This document shows positions 15,829 to 24,330 of a stretch of DNA of 64,000 nt, piece by piece (the first letter of the stretch is position 1; every line of letters starts with the position of its first letter). The translations under genes and the position numbers were made by a program. The notes beneath the pieces are model-generated. The model was not told where the DNA came from. It did not search any database and saw only the letters and a program-made list of their open reading frames with translations. Origin of the DNA: Actinomycetota bacterium (GTDB taxonomy: Bacteria; Actinomycetota; Actinomycetes; S36-B12; UBA10799); the NCBI GenBank assembly GCA_020637055.1, contig JACJWR010000001.1, forward strand, positions 248,001-312,000, in the 5' to 3' direction.

Positions 15829-16533
15829 ATGAGCACACCGACCGACACCCTCACCGTCGAAGTCCGCCACAGCCCCGCCTTCGCGGTCGCCCGACTGACC
15901 CTGGCCCCGGGCCAACGCGTCCGGGCCGCCTCGGGAGCCCTCTACATGCGCGACGGGGCGGTCACCGTCGACGCCAAGATGGAAGGCGGCATGTTCGGCG
16001 CCTTCAAGCGAGCCGTCGGGGGCCAGAGCTTCTTCACCTCGACCTTCGTCGGAGCCCCCGACCGGAACACCTGGGTGGATCTCACGCAGGTGCTCCCGGG
16101 CGAGGTCATGACCGTGGACCTTTCCGGCGCCAAAGGACTGGTGCTCACCCAGGGCAACTGGCTGGCCTCCACCGCCGACATCCAACTCGACACCAAGTGG
16201 GGCGGGTTGAAAAGCCTGGTCGGCGGAGAGAGGGTCTTCGCCGTGCACCTCACCGGCGCCGGCCAAGCCCTGTTGTGCTCCTACGGGGCGATCGACACCT
16301 TCGAACTCGCCGCCGGGCAGGAGATCATCGTCGATGCCGGCCACCTGATGGGGTACGAGGACACCGCCAGTGTGAACGTCCAAACCCAGGGCGGCGGCAT
16401 CATGAACTCGATCAAGAGCGGTGAGATGATCGTCGTCCGGGTCACCGGCCCCGGCCGAATCTGGACCCAGTCGCGCTCGGAACGCGAACTCGCCGAATGG
16501 GTTCGCCGTCAGGTGCCGACGCAGTCCAATTGA
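15829..16533 (+). CDS. AIM24 / TIGR00266 family protein
   Basis: A 234-residue beta-rich protein of the AIM24 family. The markers are RVRAASGALYMRDGAV, FKRAVGGQSFFTSTFVG, QGNWLASTADIQLDTKWGG, AGHLMGYEDT and MIVVRVTGPGRIWTQSRS. No signal or membrane segment is present. Function is not established in bacteria; the eukaryotic namesake affects mitochondrial inner-membrane organisation. It is divergent from nfeD by 44 bp, so it may share regulatory DNA with the SPFH/NfeD pair. It converges on the oxidoreductase at 16543 with a 9-bp gap. Confidence 0.88.
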   Translation: MSTPTDTLTVEVRHSPAFAVARLTLAPGQRVRAASGALYMRDGAVTVDAKMEGGMFGAFKRAVGGQSFFTSTFVGAPDRNTWVDLTQVLPGEVMTVDLSGAKGLVLTQGNWLASTADIQLDTKWGGLKSLVGGERVFAVHLTGAGQALLCSYGAIDTFELAAGQEIIVDAGHLMGYEDTASVNVQTQGGGIMNSIKSGEMIVVRVTGPGRIWTQSRSERELAEWVRRQVPTQSN

Positions 16534-16542
16534 CCGCCGCGC

Positions 16543-17523
16543 TCAACCGCGCGTGAGCACCAACTTGCCCACATGGACGCCGGCCGCCAGAGCCTCGTGC
16601 GCGTCGGCCGCCCGGGCCAGCGGATAGGTCGTGCCGATCACGGGCCGGATGCGCCCATCGGCGATCAGCGGCCACACCGACTCCACCAGTCCGGAGCAGA
16701 TGGCGGATTTCTCGGCACGACTACGGCTCCGCAGCGAGGTGGCACTGATCGTTCCGCGCGCACTCAGCAAACGGCCGAGGTTGAGTTCCCCCTTGACCCC
16801 ACCCTGTAGGCCGATGACGACCAACCGTCCGCCAACCGCCAGCGCGCGTACGTTGGCGTCCAGATACGCAGCCCCGATGATGTCGAGGATGACATCGGCA
16901 CCGTGCCCCTCAGTGGCTTCCCGCAGCTCGGCCGCGAAGTCCTGCTCGCGGTAGTTGATGAGCACCTCGGCCCCGAGCTCCCGGCACACCTCCAACTTCT
17001 CGGCGCTCCCGGCCGTCACCGCCACCCGGGCGCCGATTGCGCGCGCGTACTGGATTGCGAACGTGCCGATGCCGGAGCCGCCGCCATGGATCAGCAGCCA
17101 GTCGCCGGCAGCCAGTCCGGCCACCAGCTCCAGGTTCGAATACACCGTCGCGGCGACCTCGGGCAACGCAGCGGCGCTCACCAGATCGACGCCTGCCGGG
17201 ATCGGCATCGCCTGACCGACCGGCACCCGGACGCGCTCGGCGTAGCCGCCGCCCGCCAGCAGTGCACACGCCGAGTCGCCGACGGCCCAACCCGCGACGT
17301 CGCGGCCCACCGCCGCGACCACCCCACTGCACTCCAATCCGAGAATCTCCGACTCGCCGGGTGGCGGCGGATAGAGGCCCTGCCGCTGCAGCAGATCGGC
17401 CCGGTTGACCCCGGCCGCAACCACGTCGAGGGTGATTTCGTCGGCGGCCGGGTCGACGTCGGGCACCTCCCGCCACTGCAGCACCTCGGTGCCGCCGCTG
17501 CCGTCACACGTCATTGCCCACAT
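16543..17523 (-). CDS. NAD(P)H:quinone oxidoreductase, MDR family (PIG3/QOR-like)
   Basis: A 326-residue zinc-free medium-chain dehydrogenase. It has the GroES-like domain with AAGVNRADLLQRQGLYPPPP, then GLECSGVV, and a Rossmann domain with LIHGGGSGIGTFAIQYAR and VTAGSAEKLEVCRELGA. The NRADLLQRxGxYPPP signature is that of PIG3/QOR quinone oxidoreductases, which reduce quinones with NADPH. It ends in VHVGKLVLTRG. The start at 17523 (MWAMTCDG) is chosen because GAGGTGGTGG precedes it; the frame stays open upstream to 17577. It is divergent from the methyltransferase at 17622. Confidence 0.9.
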   Translation of the reverse strand: MWAMTCDGSGGTEVLQWREVPDVDPAADEITLDVVAAGVNRADLLQRQGLYPPPPGESEILGLECSGVVAAVGRDVAGWAVGDSACALLAGGGYAERVRVPVGQAMPIPAGVDLVSAAALPEVAATVYSNLELVAGLAAGDWLLIHGGGSGIGTFAIQYARAIGARVAVTAGSAEKLEVCRELGAEVLINYREQDFAAELREATEGHGADVILDIIGAAYLDANVRALAVGGRLVVIGLQGGVKGELNLGRLLSARGTISATSLRSRSRAEKSAICSGLVESVWPLIADGRIRPVIGTTYPLARAADAHEALAAGVHVGKLVLTRG

Positions 17524-17621
17524 CACAACCCACCACCTCGGTCCGCCGCCTTGGCCGATCGGAGTCCGCACCGGCATCCCACCGGATGCCGACCTCGCTC
17601 CACATGGGGCACTCTAGGCCA

Positions 17622-18101
17622 GTGAACCAACACTCCAAGGGCTGGCTGCTGGTGGGCATCCAGGCTCTGCTCCTGGTCGCCCTGGTCGTACTGCCGTGGC
17701 GCCCATTGGGTTCGGACGGACCGCTGCCGGTGTGGTTCAGCCTGGTCGGAGTGGCAGTGATGGCGGCGGGCGTCGGCTTCGGCCTGGCGGGGGCGGCCAC
17801 CTTGTCGAGCGCCCTCACGCCGACGCCGGTGCCGAAACCTGGGGAGACCCTCCGCACCTCAGGGGCATACGCGATCGTCCGCCATCCGCTCTACACCTCG
17901 GTGCTCACCGTGGCGGTGGGTTTCACCATCGCGGTGGGCTCGTGGTGGCAACTGGCGGTGTGCTGCTGCCTCGCCATCTTCTTCGGTTTCAAGTCCCGGT
18001 GGGAGGACTCCATGCTCGCCGAACGGTTCGGTGACCAATGGCAGGACTACCGCCGCGCCACCCCGGCGATCGTCCCGCTGCTGCGGCTCGGTCGGCGATG
18101 A
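17622..18101 (+). CDS. Isoprenylcysteine carboxyl methyltransferase-like membrane protein
   Basis: A 159-residue ICMT/PEMT-type integral membrane methyltransferase. It has four to five helices (LLVGIQALLLVALVVL, FSLVGVAVMAAGVGFGL, VLTVAVGFTIAVGSW, LAVCCCLAIFFGFKSRW) and the SAM/substrate signature GAYAIVRHPLYTSVL, followed by EERF-like EDSMLAERFGDQWQDYR. Bacterial members methylate lipids or isoprenoid groups; the substrate is not evident. The start is the GTG at 17622. Its stop overlaps the ATG of the DNA glycosylase by 4 bp (ATGA), so the two are translationally coupled. Confidence 0.85.
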   Translation: MNQHSKGWLLVGIQALLLVALVVLPWRPLGSDGPLPVWFSLVGVAVMAAGVGFGLAGAATLSSALTPTPVPKPGETLRTSGAYAIVRHPLYTSVLTVAVGFTIAVGSWWQLAVCCCLAIFFGFKSRWEDSMLAERFGDQWQDYRRATPAIVPLLRLGRR

Positions 18102-18739
18102 GCCACCCCGACGACCTCATGCGCGACGCGGTCGAATACATCCTGGCGGCCGACCCGGCGTTCGAACCGATCATCCGATCTTCGCCGCTGTGCTCGTTCG
18201 CACGCGAAGAGGATCAGCCTGTTGGGCACTTCGCCAGCCTGGTCAAGTCGATCATCGCTCAGCAGTTGTCGACGAAGGTCGCGGACACTCTCACCGGACG
18301 GCTCCACGGGGCGCTCGACGGCGACGTGACACCGGAACGGGTACTGGCCCTCGATGCCGAACTGTTGCGGGCCGCCGGATTGTCCCGAGCCAAGATTCGC
18401 ACCGTCCGCGGGTTGGCCGCCGCCCTCCACAGCGGTGAACTCGACCTCGACCGGGCGATCGCATCGCCGGATCACAGCCGGGTGCGAGACGAGTTGACGG
18501 CGCTCTGGGGTATCGGGCGTTGGACGGCGGAGATGTTCGAGATGTTCACCCTGCATCGCCTCGATGTCTGGCCGGTGGGGGATCTGGCCATGCGTCGCGG
18601 TTGGGCCGAACTCCACGGGCTGGCGGCCGATCCGGGCGCCAAGGCGCTCGACCCCGCCGGAGATCCGTTCCGGCCCTATCGCTCGGTAGCCGCGTGGTAC
18701 TGCTGGCGGGTGGTCGACGGCGACAACCCCTCCTGGTGA
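18098..18739 (+). CDS. alkA: DNA-3-methyladenine glycosylase II (HhH-GPD)
   Basis: A 213-residue cytosolic base-excision repair enzyme of the HhH-GPD superfamily that would remove alkylated purines. SLVKSIIAQQLSTKVADTL matches the AlkA core, AGLSRAKIRTVRGLA and LWGIGRWTAEMFEMF form the helix-hairpin-helix, and VWPVGDLAMRRG carries the catalytic aspartate. It is the short form, without the N-terminal Ada or AlkA_N domain. The start overlaps the preceding methyltransferase stop, an unusual pairing that suggests a shared mRNA. Confidence 0.9.
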   Translation: MSHPDDLMRDAVEYILAADPAFEPIIRSSPLCSFAREEDQPVGHFASLVKSIIAQQLSTKVADTLTGRLHGALDGDVTPERVLALDAELLRAAGLSRAKIRTVRGLAAALHSGELDLDRAIASPDHSRVRDELTALWGIGRWTAEMFEMFTLHRLDVWPVGDLAMRRGWAELHGLAADPGAKALDPAGDPFRPYRSVAAWYCWRVVDGDNPSW

Positions 18740-18746
18740 GCGGCGG

Positions 18747-19151
18747 CTACATCGCAGTGACGGCGGCGGCGAGCTTGGCGCGTGCGGCGTCAGCGAGGTC
18801 GGTCACGGTGTCGCCGGGCAACATCGCGATCGGATCGATGGCGCGCACCCGAACTCCGTCGGGGGTTTCGTCCAACACCACGTTGCAGGGAAGCATGAGC
18901 GACAGCGAGTCATCCCGGCCGAGGACCTCGTTGGCCAGCACCGGGTTGCACGCTCCCAGGATCTTCATCGGCGCACGTTCGACGCCGATCTTGTTCTTCA
19001 ACGTCGCGGCCACGTCGATCTCGGTGAGCACGCCGAAGCCCTGTTCGGCCAGCGCGGCACGGATGCGTTCTTCTGCTTGCGCCATGGAGCAGTCGAGGGT
19101 CCGGGAGATTCCGTCGACCAGGGGCGCAGCTGCTGCGTTCGGTTCTGCCAT
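18747..19151 (-). CDS. DUF302 domain protein
   Basis: A 134-residue protein with the DUF302 fold: MAQAEERIRAALAEQGFGVLTEIDVAATL, followed by KILGACNPVLANEVL and MLPCNVVLDETPDGVRV. DUF302 proteins are small soluble or periplasmic proteins of unknown function sometimes linked to metal or sulfur stress. Two cysteines lie in GACNP and LPCN, the usual places. No signal peptide is seen. It converges on the DNA glycosylase (7-bp gap) and stands alone on its strand. Confidence 0.87.
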   Translation of the reverse strand: MAEPNAAAAPLVDGISRTLDCSMAQAEERIRAALAEQGFGVLTEIDVAATLKNKIGVERAPMKILGACNPVLANEVLGRDDSLSLMLPCNVVLDETPDGVRVRAIDPIAMLPGDTVTDLADAARAKLAAAVTAM

Positions 19152-19228
19152 ACCCCGACCCTACGCCGATCGCAGACCGCCGGCGCGCCGGTCAGCCGGG
19201 TCGGCCGAGGTGCACCGACCAGATCTGG

Positions 19229-20677
19229 CTAGATACCCGCCGCTTCCGGCGTGGCTGCCTCAAGTTCGCCGCTGGCGATGGCGGCGGCGAAATCCTGATA
19301 GTCCGACTCCATGAGATCGGCGTAGGTGATCGCGAACGCTCCGAGTGCATCCGGGAAGGTCGAGCTCTTGCCGAGGTAGCCGGCGATCGCGATCGGATCG
19401 CCGGCGCGTGCGTGCGCCATGGCCAGGGCGCTGCCGCACACCCGCGCATAGCCGAGGAGTCTCGCAGGCTGGATGCCGTTGAGATCCATGGAGTACTTGA
19501 AATCGCGCAACTGACGACCGTAGAAGTGGGTCCCGGCCGGGCCCTGCAGCCAGCCGAGGAAGGGGTCACCGGCGGCCTGCATCACCCGTTGACCCACGAC
19601 AACCCGCTGGCCGTGCTGCTCGAACGGACTGGCGGCGGTCCATTGCTCGAGCACGGATGCTTCGGCGGCTTTGAACTGCAACACCAACAGGTCGTCCGAA
19701 TCTCGGCCCTGCAAGAGCCCGACCAGCGCCGGGAGGCCCACACTTCCGACCCCGACCACCTTGTGGGCGATGTCCAGCAAGGTGTAGCGACTCAGCAGCG
19801 CGGCCCGATCGGCCTCCATCGTCGCCAGGAACGTCTCGATCAAAGTGGGGAAGACGGTCTCGTCGAAGCCCGCCTCGGTGACCCGCGTGTCCCGCAGCAT
19901 CTCCGCGATGGGAACGAGCAGCGGAGGGTGATTGAGGAACCGCCGACGTCCGTCCGGACCGACTTCGGTCAACTTCTTCACGGCCGACCAGGAGTTCCGC
20001 CGCCTGATCTTGGCGACCTGCTTGTCCATGCTCTTGTCGAAAGTCTTGGTCTGCTTGCTGGTGGTTTGTGCGGTGACGACGGCGCGAATCGCCTCCGGGG
20101 TGATCATGGTGTACCAGTTGTCGAGATAGGGCGCCTCGGCCGCGGTGCGCATCACCCCGTGGTACGCAGCTGCCGCCGTGACGGCACACTGCCGACCCAC
20201 CTCGTCGCCGAGGTCGTTGTCGCGCGCGGCGAGCACGAAGGAGGCGGTCAGGCGCATGACGTCCCACTCGAACGGTCCGGGGTTCGTCTCGTCGAAGTCG
20301 TTGAGGTCGAAGACCAGATTGCGTTCCGGTGTGCCGTAGACGCCGAAGTTCGACAGGTGCGCGTCGCCGCACAACTGAACCCACAAACCGGAATTCGCGC
20401 TGCGCCCCAGATCGGAGGCCATCACGTTCGCGGCTCCGCGGTAGAAGGTGAAGGGGGACTGCGCCATCCGGGTGTGCCGGATCGGCACCAGCAGGGGGAT
20501 CCGGGTCTCCTCTTGTGCCTTGAGCAGATCCACCGAGCGCGGCCGGTCTGTCGGCGGGGTCCACTCCGCGATGCTCTTGCGCGGCAACCTCTTGCGAGCA
20601 TCGCGCCCGTGGCCGGATCGCTCGGCCACCGGGGTCCCGGCAGCCTGGCCGGGAATCAGGTTCACGTAGTCGGACAT
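19229..20677 (-). CDS. DUF2252 family protein
   Basis: A 482-residue DUF2252 protein, a family with a kinase-like (aminoglycoside phosphotransferase-related) fold. Signatures include MAQSPFTFYRGAANVMASDL, WVQLCGDAHLSNFGVYGTPE, FDLNDFDETNPGPFEWDVMR and GVGSVGLPALVGLL. The GDAHLxNFG and DxNDFDE segments correspond to the catalytic and metal-binding loops of APH-like kinases. The biological substrate is unknown. A GGCTACGCTGACC leader precedes the ATG at 20677. No neighbouring gene clarifies the role. Confidence 0.9.
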   Translation of the reverse strand: MSDYVNLIPGQAAGTPVAERSGHGRDARKRLPRKSIAEWTPPTDRPRSVDLLKAQEETRIPLLVPIRHTRMAQSPFTFYRGAANVMASDLGRSANSGLWVQLCGDAHLSNFGVYGTPERNLVFDLNDFDETNPGPFEWDVMRLTASFVLAARDNDLGDEVGRQCAVTAAAAYHGVMRTAAEAPYLDNWYTMITPEAIRAVVTAQTTSKQTKTFDKSMDKQVAKIRRRNSWSAVKKLTEVGPDGRRRFLNHPPLLVPIAEMLRDTRVTEAGFDETVFPTLIETFLATMEADRAALLSRYTLLDIAHKVVGVGSVGLPALVGLLQGRDSDDLLVLQFKAAEASVLEQWTAASPFEQHGQRVVVGQRVMQAAGDPFLGWLQGPAGTHFYGRQLRDFKYSMDLNGIQPARLLGYARVCGSALAMAHARAGDPIAIAGYLGKSSTFPDALGAFAITYADLMESDYQDFAAAIASGELEAATPEAAGI

Positions 20678-20728
20678 AGTCGGTCAGCGTAGCCCGGTTA
20701 CCCGGCCGACGCCGATCAGCGCGATCGG

Positions 20729-22576
20729 TCAGCCGACCTGAGCCGGAGCCGACGTGGCCGCCGATTCGTTGGCCCGTTCGGCATCGGCCCGCTCCGGGGT
20801 GGCCACCAGCACCGCAAGCACCAGCGCCAGGGCCGGTATCACCAGCGCCAGGGTGGTGGTCTTGATGGCCTTGCGCATCAACTGCGCGCCTCGCTCCTGG
20901 TCGCCCGCGGCGGCCGCGGCACGACCGGCGGACTCTTCCCGCAACCCGGTCAGGGCGTACCAGAGGCCACCGAGCACCACCGCGATCAACACCACCCACA
21001 CACCGGCCTGGAAGGCATTCACACCTCCGGAGATCAGCCGGTCGGCGGCGTAGACCCCAACACCCGCGACCAACACCATGCCGATCACGGTGCCCGGCTT
21101 GATCGACCGGGTCGGCAACTTCGCGACGGCGATCTCGGCCGGGATCTCACCCGGGCGTTCGGCAGGGGCGTTGGAGTGGCGGCGGCCGTAGGCGAGGTAG
21201 AGCGCGATGCCCACAGCCATCCAGATGAAGAACACGATCCAGGTGATCACGTCCAGGTTCGAGATCAGGAAGAGGCACAAGATCGCGCCGACGATGGGGA
21301 ACAACGGCAACAACGGCACCCGGAACGTCCGTTCGAGTTCCGGCCGGGCCATCCACAGCGCGATCACCCCGAAATTCACCACCACGAAGGCAGCCAAGGT
21401 GCCGATCGAGGTGGCCTCGGCGAGTTGCCCGAGCGGAACGAAGGCGGCGAGGATGGAGATCACGATCGCCACGATGATGGTGTTCGTCACCGGGGTTTGG
21501 GTTCGTGCACTGACCTTGGTGAACGCTTTGGGCAACAGTCCGTCGCGGCCCATGGCGAACAGGATGCGGGTCTGGCCGTACATGGTGACGAGGACCACCG
21601 AGAAGATCGAGATGACCGCACCGACGGCGATCAGCGCCGGTGCCCAACTCGACCCCGTCACCTCGGCCGCGATGGAACTCAGCACCGCCTCGGAGTCCTT
21701 ACCCTCCCAGTCCGACGGCTGGCCGCCGCGTGCGCCGATGGCGGCGACCGCGACCAACACGTACAGGATGGTGACCACGATCAGCGAGCCGATGATCGCC
21801 CGCGGCAGGTCACGCTTCGGATTCTTCGCCTCCTCACCCGCGGTGGAGGCGGCATCGAATCCGATGTAGGAGAAGAACACCTGACCGGCCGCCGCCGAGA
21901 CGCCGGCGATCCCCAGCGGCAGGAATGGGTTGAAGTTGCTGCCGTCGAAGGCGGTGAACGCCACGACGCAGAAGAACAGCAGGATTCCGATCTTCAGGAA
22001 CACCATCGCGGTGTTGACCTTGGCCGATTCGCTGGCCCCCCGCAGCAGCAGGAACATGCAGGCGAGGACCACGATCACGGCAGGCACGTTGAAGACGCCG
22101 CCGCCTTCGCCGGGTGGGTTGGCGAAAGCCGCCGGGATGCTGATCCCGAAGGTCGACAGGAACTCGTTGAGGTACTGCCCCCAACCCACCGCCACGGCGG
22201 ACACCGAGACGCCGTACTCCAGCATGAGACACCAACCGACGATCCACGCCAGCATCTCGCCCAACGTTGCGTAGGTGTAGGAGTAGGACGACCCCGACAC
22301 CGGAATCGAACCGGCCAACTCGGCGTAGGCGAGCGCGGAGAAGGAACAGGTCACCGCCGCCAACGCGAACGAGATCACCACCGCCGGCCCGGCCTTCGGG
22401 ATCGCGACCCCGAGGATGACGAAGATTCCGGTACCGACGATCGATCCCACCGAGAACATGAGCAGGGCGAGGAAGCCCATGCTGCGCTTCAACCCGCCGT
22501 GGTCGCTGCCGTCCGTGAGATGGTCGGCAGGCTTTATCCGGCGGATCTGGTGGGAAAATGACGTGGAGTTCGACAT
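20729..22576 (-). CDS. APC-superfamily cationic amino-acid permease (CAT type)
   Basis: A 615-residue inner-membrane permease. The APC core begins at about residue 30 with GFLALLMFSVGSIVGTGIFVILG, where the unwound G-S-I-V-G-T-G helix 1 motif binds the substrate amino group. Other markers are YAELAGSIPVSGSSYSYTYATLGE, FFSYIGFDAASTAGEEAKNP and MGRDGLLPKAF. The length and the extra two C-terminal helices with a long charged linker are those of the YfnA/CAT branch. The tail (RADAERANESAATSAPAQVG) is unusual. The gene is divergent from a tandem-Usp gene 108 bp away, a pairing often seen for stress-linked amino-acid transport. Confidence 0.9.
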   Translation of the reverse strand: MSNSTSFSHQIRRIKPADHLTDGSDHGGLKRSMGFLALLMFSVGSIVGTGIFVILGVAIPKAGPAVVISFALAAVTCSFSALAYAELAGSIPVSGSSYSYTYATLGEMLAWIVGWCLMLEYGVSVSAVAVGWGQYLNEFLSTFGISIPAAFANPPGEGGGVFNVPAVIVVLACMFLLLRGASESAKVNTAMVFLKIGILLFFCVVAFTAFDGSNFNPFLPLGIAGVSAAAGQVFFSYIGFDAASTAGEEAKNPKRDLPRAIIGSLIVVTILYVLVAVAAIGARGGQPSDWEGKDSEAVLSSIAAEVTGSSWAPALIAVGAVISIFSVVLVTMYGQTRILFAMGRDGLLPKAFTKVSARTQTPVTNTIIVAIVISILAAFVPLGQLAEATSIGTLAAFVVVNFGVIALWMARPELERTFRVPLLPLFPIVGAILCLFLISNLDVITWIVFFIWMAVGIALYLAYGRRHSNAPAERPGEIPAEIAVAKLPTRSIKPGTVIGMVLVAGVGVYAADRLISGGVNAFQAGVWVVLIAVVLGGLWYALTGLREESAGRAAAAAGDQERGAQLMRKAIKTTTLALVIPALALVLAVLVATPERADAERANESAATSAPAQVG

Positions 22577-22684
22577 GGCTCCCCTATTCGGGCGGACGTG
22601 CGGTGCCGGACGTCGTTACGGTAGCCGCCTGTAGGCACTCCTCGCCTGCCATCGACGGCATTGCCAGATAACGAGGTGTTCACG

Positions 22685-23569
22685 GTGGAGTTCATCATCG
22701 GTGTCAATCCCGATTCCCAAGATGCCGACGCCATGGCCCTCGGCTCCCTGCTGTGCCGCGCCTTGGGCGCCCGACCCGTGCTGGCACACATCTACCCCAC
22801 CGCCTTCGACTACCCGAGCATGGCCCACGTCGACGGGGAGTGGAACGAGTACCTGCGCGGCCAGGCGCGGGAGATACTGGACGAGGCGGCGCAGCAGTTC
22901 TGCAGCCGGTTCGACTGGGAGGACGTCGACGTGGCCATGGCCGGCCACCGGTCCAGCGGTCGCGGTCTGGCCGAGATGGCCGAGGCCCGCGGCTCCGCGC
23001 TGATCGTGGTCGGATCGGCCCCCGGAGCGTCGGTGGGGCGGTTCAGCATCGGGTCGACCGCCGACAAACTGCTCCACAATTCGCCGGTGCCGGTGGGAGT
23101 CGCCCCCATGGGTTACGCCCGCGACGGGATCGAACACATCGGCCGCGTGGTGGTGGCGTTCCAGAACACCGCCGAGTCGCTGTCCAGCCTCATCATCGGC
23201 GCCGAATACGCCGAGCAGATGCAGGTGCCGCTGCGTGTGCTGACATTGCTGATCCGGCACCGTGTCTACGGCAGCAAGTTGGGCGCCGACGCGGAGGCCG
23301 GGGTGTTGCGCCAGATCGAGGAGGACTCCCGCACCGCCCACGAGCGGGCGCTCGCCGACATCAGCATCGCCGTTCCCACCGATTCGGTCACGCCCACCGG
23401 CGATTCGGTGCGTTCGGCTCTGCAGCGGGTGGACTGGGAGGGCGACGAGATCCTGCTGCTCGGTTCGTCCGGTGGCGGCCCGCTGCGCCGGGTGTTCCTC
23501 GGCGACATGACCTACAAACTGGTGCGCGCCACCGGGGTACCCGCGGTCGTCCTCCCCCGCCGAACCTGA
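22685..23569 (+). CDS. Universal stress protein, tandem UspA domains
   Basis: A 294-residue protein with two Usp domains. The first (residues 1-140) runs from VEFIIGVNPDSQDADAMALG to LIVVGSAPGASVGRFSIGSTADKLL, a variant GxxGxxxxxxGS ATP loop. The second ends ILLLGSSGGGPLRRVFLGDMTYKLVRATGVPAVVLP. The retained glycine loops suggest nucleotide binding. An in-frame ATG exists at 22661, but the GTG at 22685 has GAGGT at normal distance and gives the expected first strand. It is divergent from the APC permease and may be co-regulated with it under energy or nutrient stress (inference). Confidence 0.88.
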   Translation: MEFIIGVNPDSQDADAMALGSLLCRALGARPVLAHIYPTAFDYPSMAHVDGEWNEYLRGQAREILDEAAQQFCSRFDWEDVDVAMAGHRSSGRGLAEMAEARGSALIVVGSAPGASVGRFSIGSTADKLLHNSPVPVGVAPMGYARDGIEHIGRVVVAFQNTAESLSSLIIGAEYAEQMQVPLRVLTLLIRHRVYGSKLGADAEAGVLRQIEEDSRTAHERALADISIAVPTDSVTPTGDSVRSALQRVDWEGDEILLLGSSGGGPLRRVFLGDMTYKLVRATGVPAVVLPRRT

Positions 23570-23610
23570 CCATGCACGCCGACGGCGTGCGCACGGACGG
23601 GGGCCTACGG

Positions 23611-24192
23611 CTACTGCGGTGTTGCGGTGGCAGGGGCGCTTCGTGTCTCGTCGCAGGCCTGCAACGCCTGATCCACCACGGCGATGCCCTCGGCATCGTC
23701 AGCCGCCACCGGGAGGTAGTCGCCGTGGACCGTGCCGGTTGCCCGTTCGGTGAGAACCAGCCGCCCATCCGCCATCGTCACCCGGAGGGGGTCAGCCTGC
23801 CGGTCGAGGCCTTGCCCGGCGGTGAGGGCCCGGTAGCGACCCTGCAGAACCCCGTCTGAGACCGTGCCGTAGAAGCAGCGCGGGTTGCCCATTCCGGCGC
23901 GGGCCGTGGTCACTTCTTCGCCCTCCCGATCGACGCCGAAGTAGATGCCGGCATCGCTGACCCAATAGGAGACACCCTCGGCCAGCGGTACCTCACCGAA
24001 GCCGCTACTGCCGCTGCCCCCACCTGAGGCAGCCGACCGTGCCGCTGCCGTGGGGCCGGAGGTCGCCGGAGCGGCGGGTGCGGCCGTGCGCTGCACCAGC
24101 TGGGCACAGCCAGCCACCGCCACCGTGCACGCCATCACCCCGGCGACCCCAATACCTAGGCGACGTGCAGTACGGGGTGTGACCATGGGCAC
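23611..24192 (-). CDS. Hypothetical lipoprotein
   Basis: A 193-residue exported protein with an N-terminal signal ending in a lipobox (VAVAGC) at about residue 29, then an Ala/Pro/Ser/Gly-rich linker and a soluble domain (FGEVPLAEGVSYWVSDAGIYFG, GMGNPRCFYGTVSDGVLQGRY, DGRLVLTERATGTVHGDYLPV). Two cysteines in the mature part (in PRCFYG and QACDETR) may pair. I recognise no family. GAGGAG lies 9 nt before a GTG at 24192, which I take as the start; the ATG at 24186 is the alternative. The gene converges on the Usp gene. Confidence 0.75.
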   Translation of the reverse strand: MPMVTPRTARRLGIGVAGVMACTVAVAGCAQLVQRTAAPAAPATSGPTAAARSAASGGGSGSSGFGEVPLAEGVSYWVSDAGIYFGVDREGEEVTTARAGMGNPRCFYGTVSDGVLQGRYRALTAGQGLDRQADPLRVTMADGRLVLTERATGTVHGDYLPVAADDAEGIAVVDQALQACDETRSAPATATPQ

Positions 24193-24330
24193 AGAGAACA
24201 ACTCCTCGCCGCCGGAAGGCGGCTTCGCGTGGGGGCGGCAACAGCAAGCGGACGAGTCCCCAGTATGCGTTGCGACCAGCGCCCGACGACGGCAGAATCA
24301 CCAAGAATTCCGCCATTCGGGGGCGGGAAT

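Noticed and set aside
20729..22576. APC permease as a GadC partner for the glutamate decarboxylase
   Set aside because: It is about 17 kb away, belongs by length and motifs to the CAT/YfnA branch, and lacks the GadC C-terminal plug, so a glutamate/GABA exchanger role is not supported.
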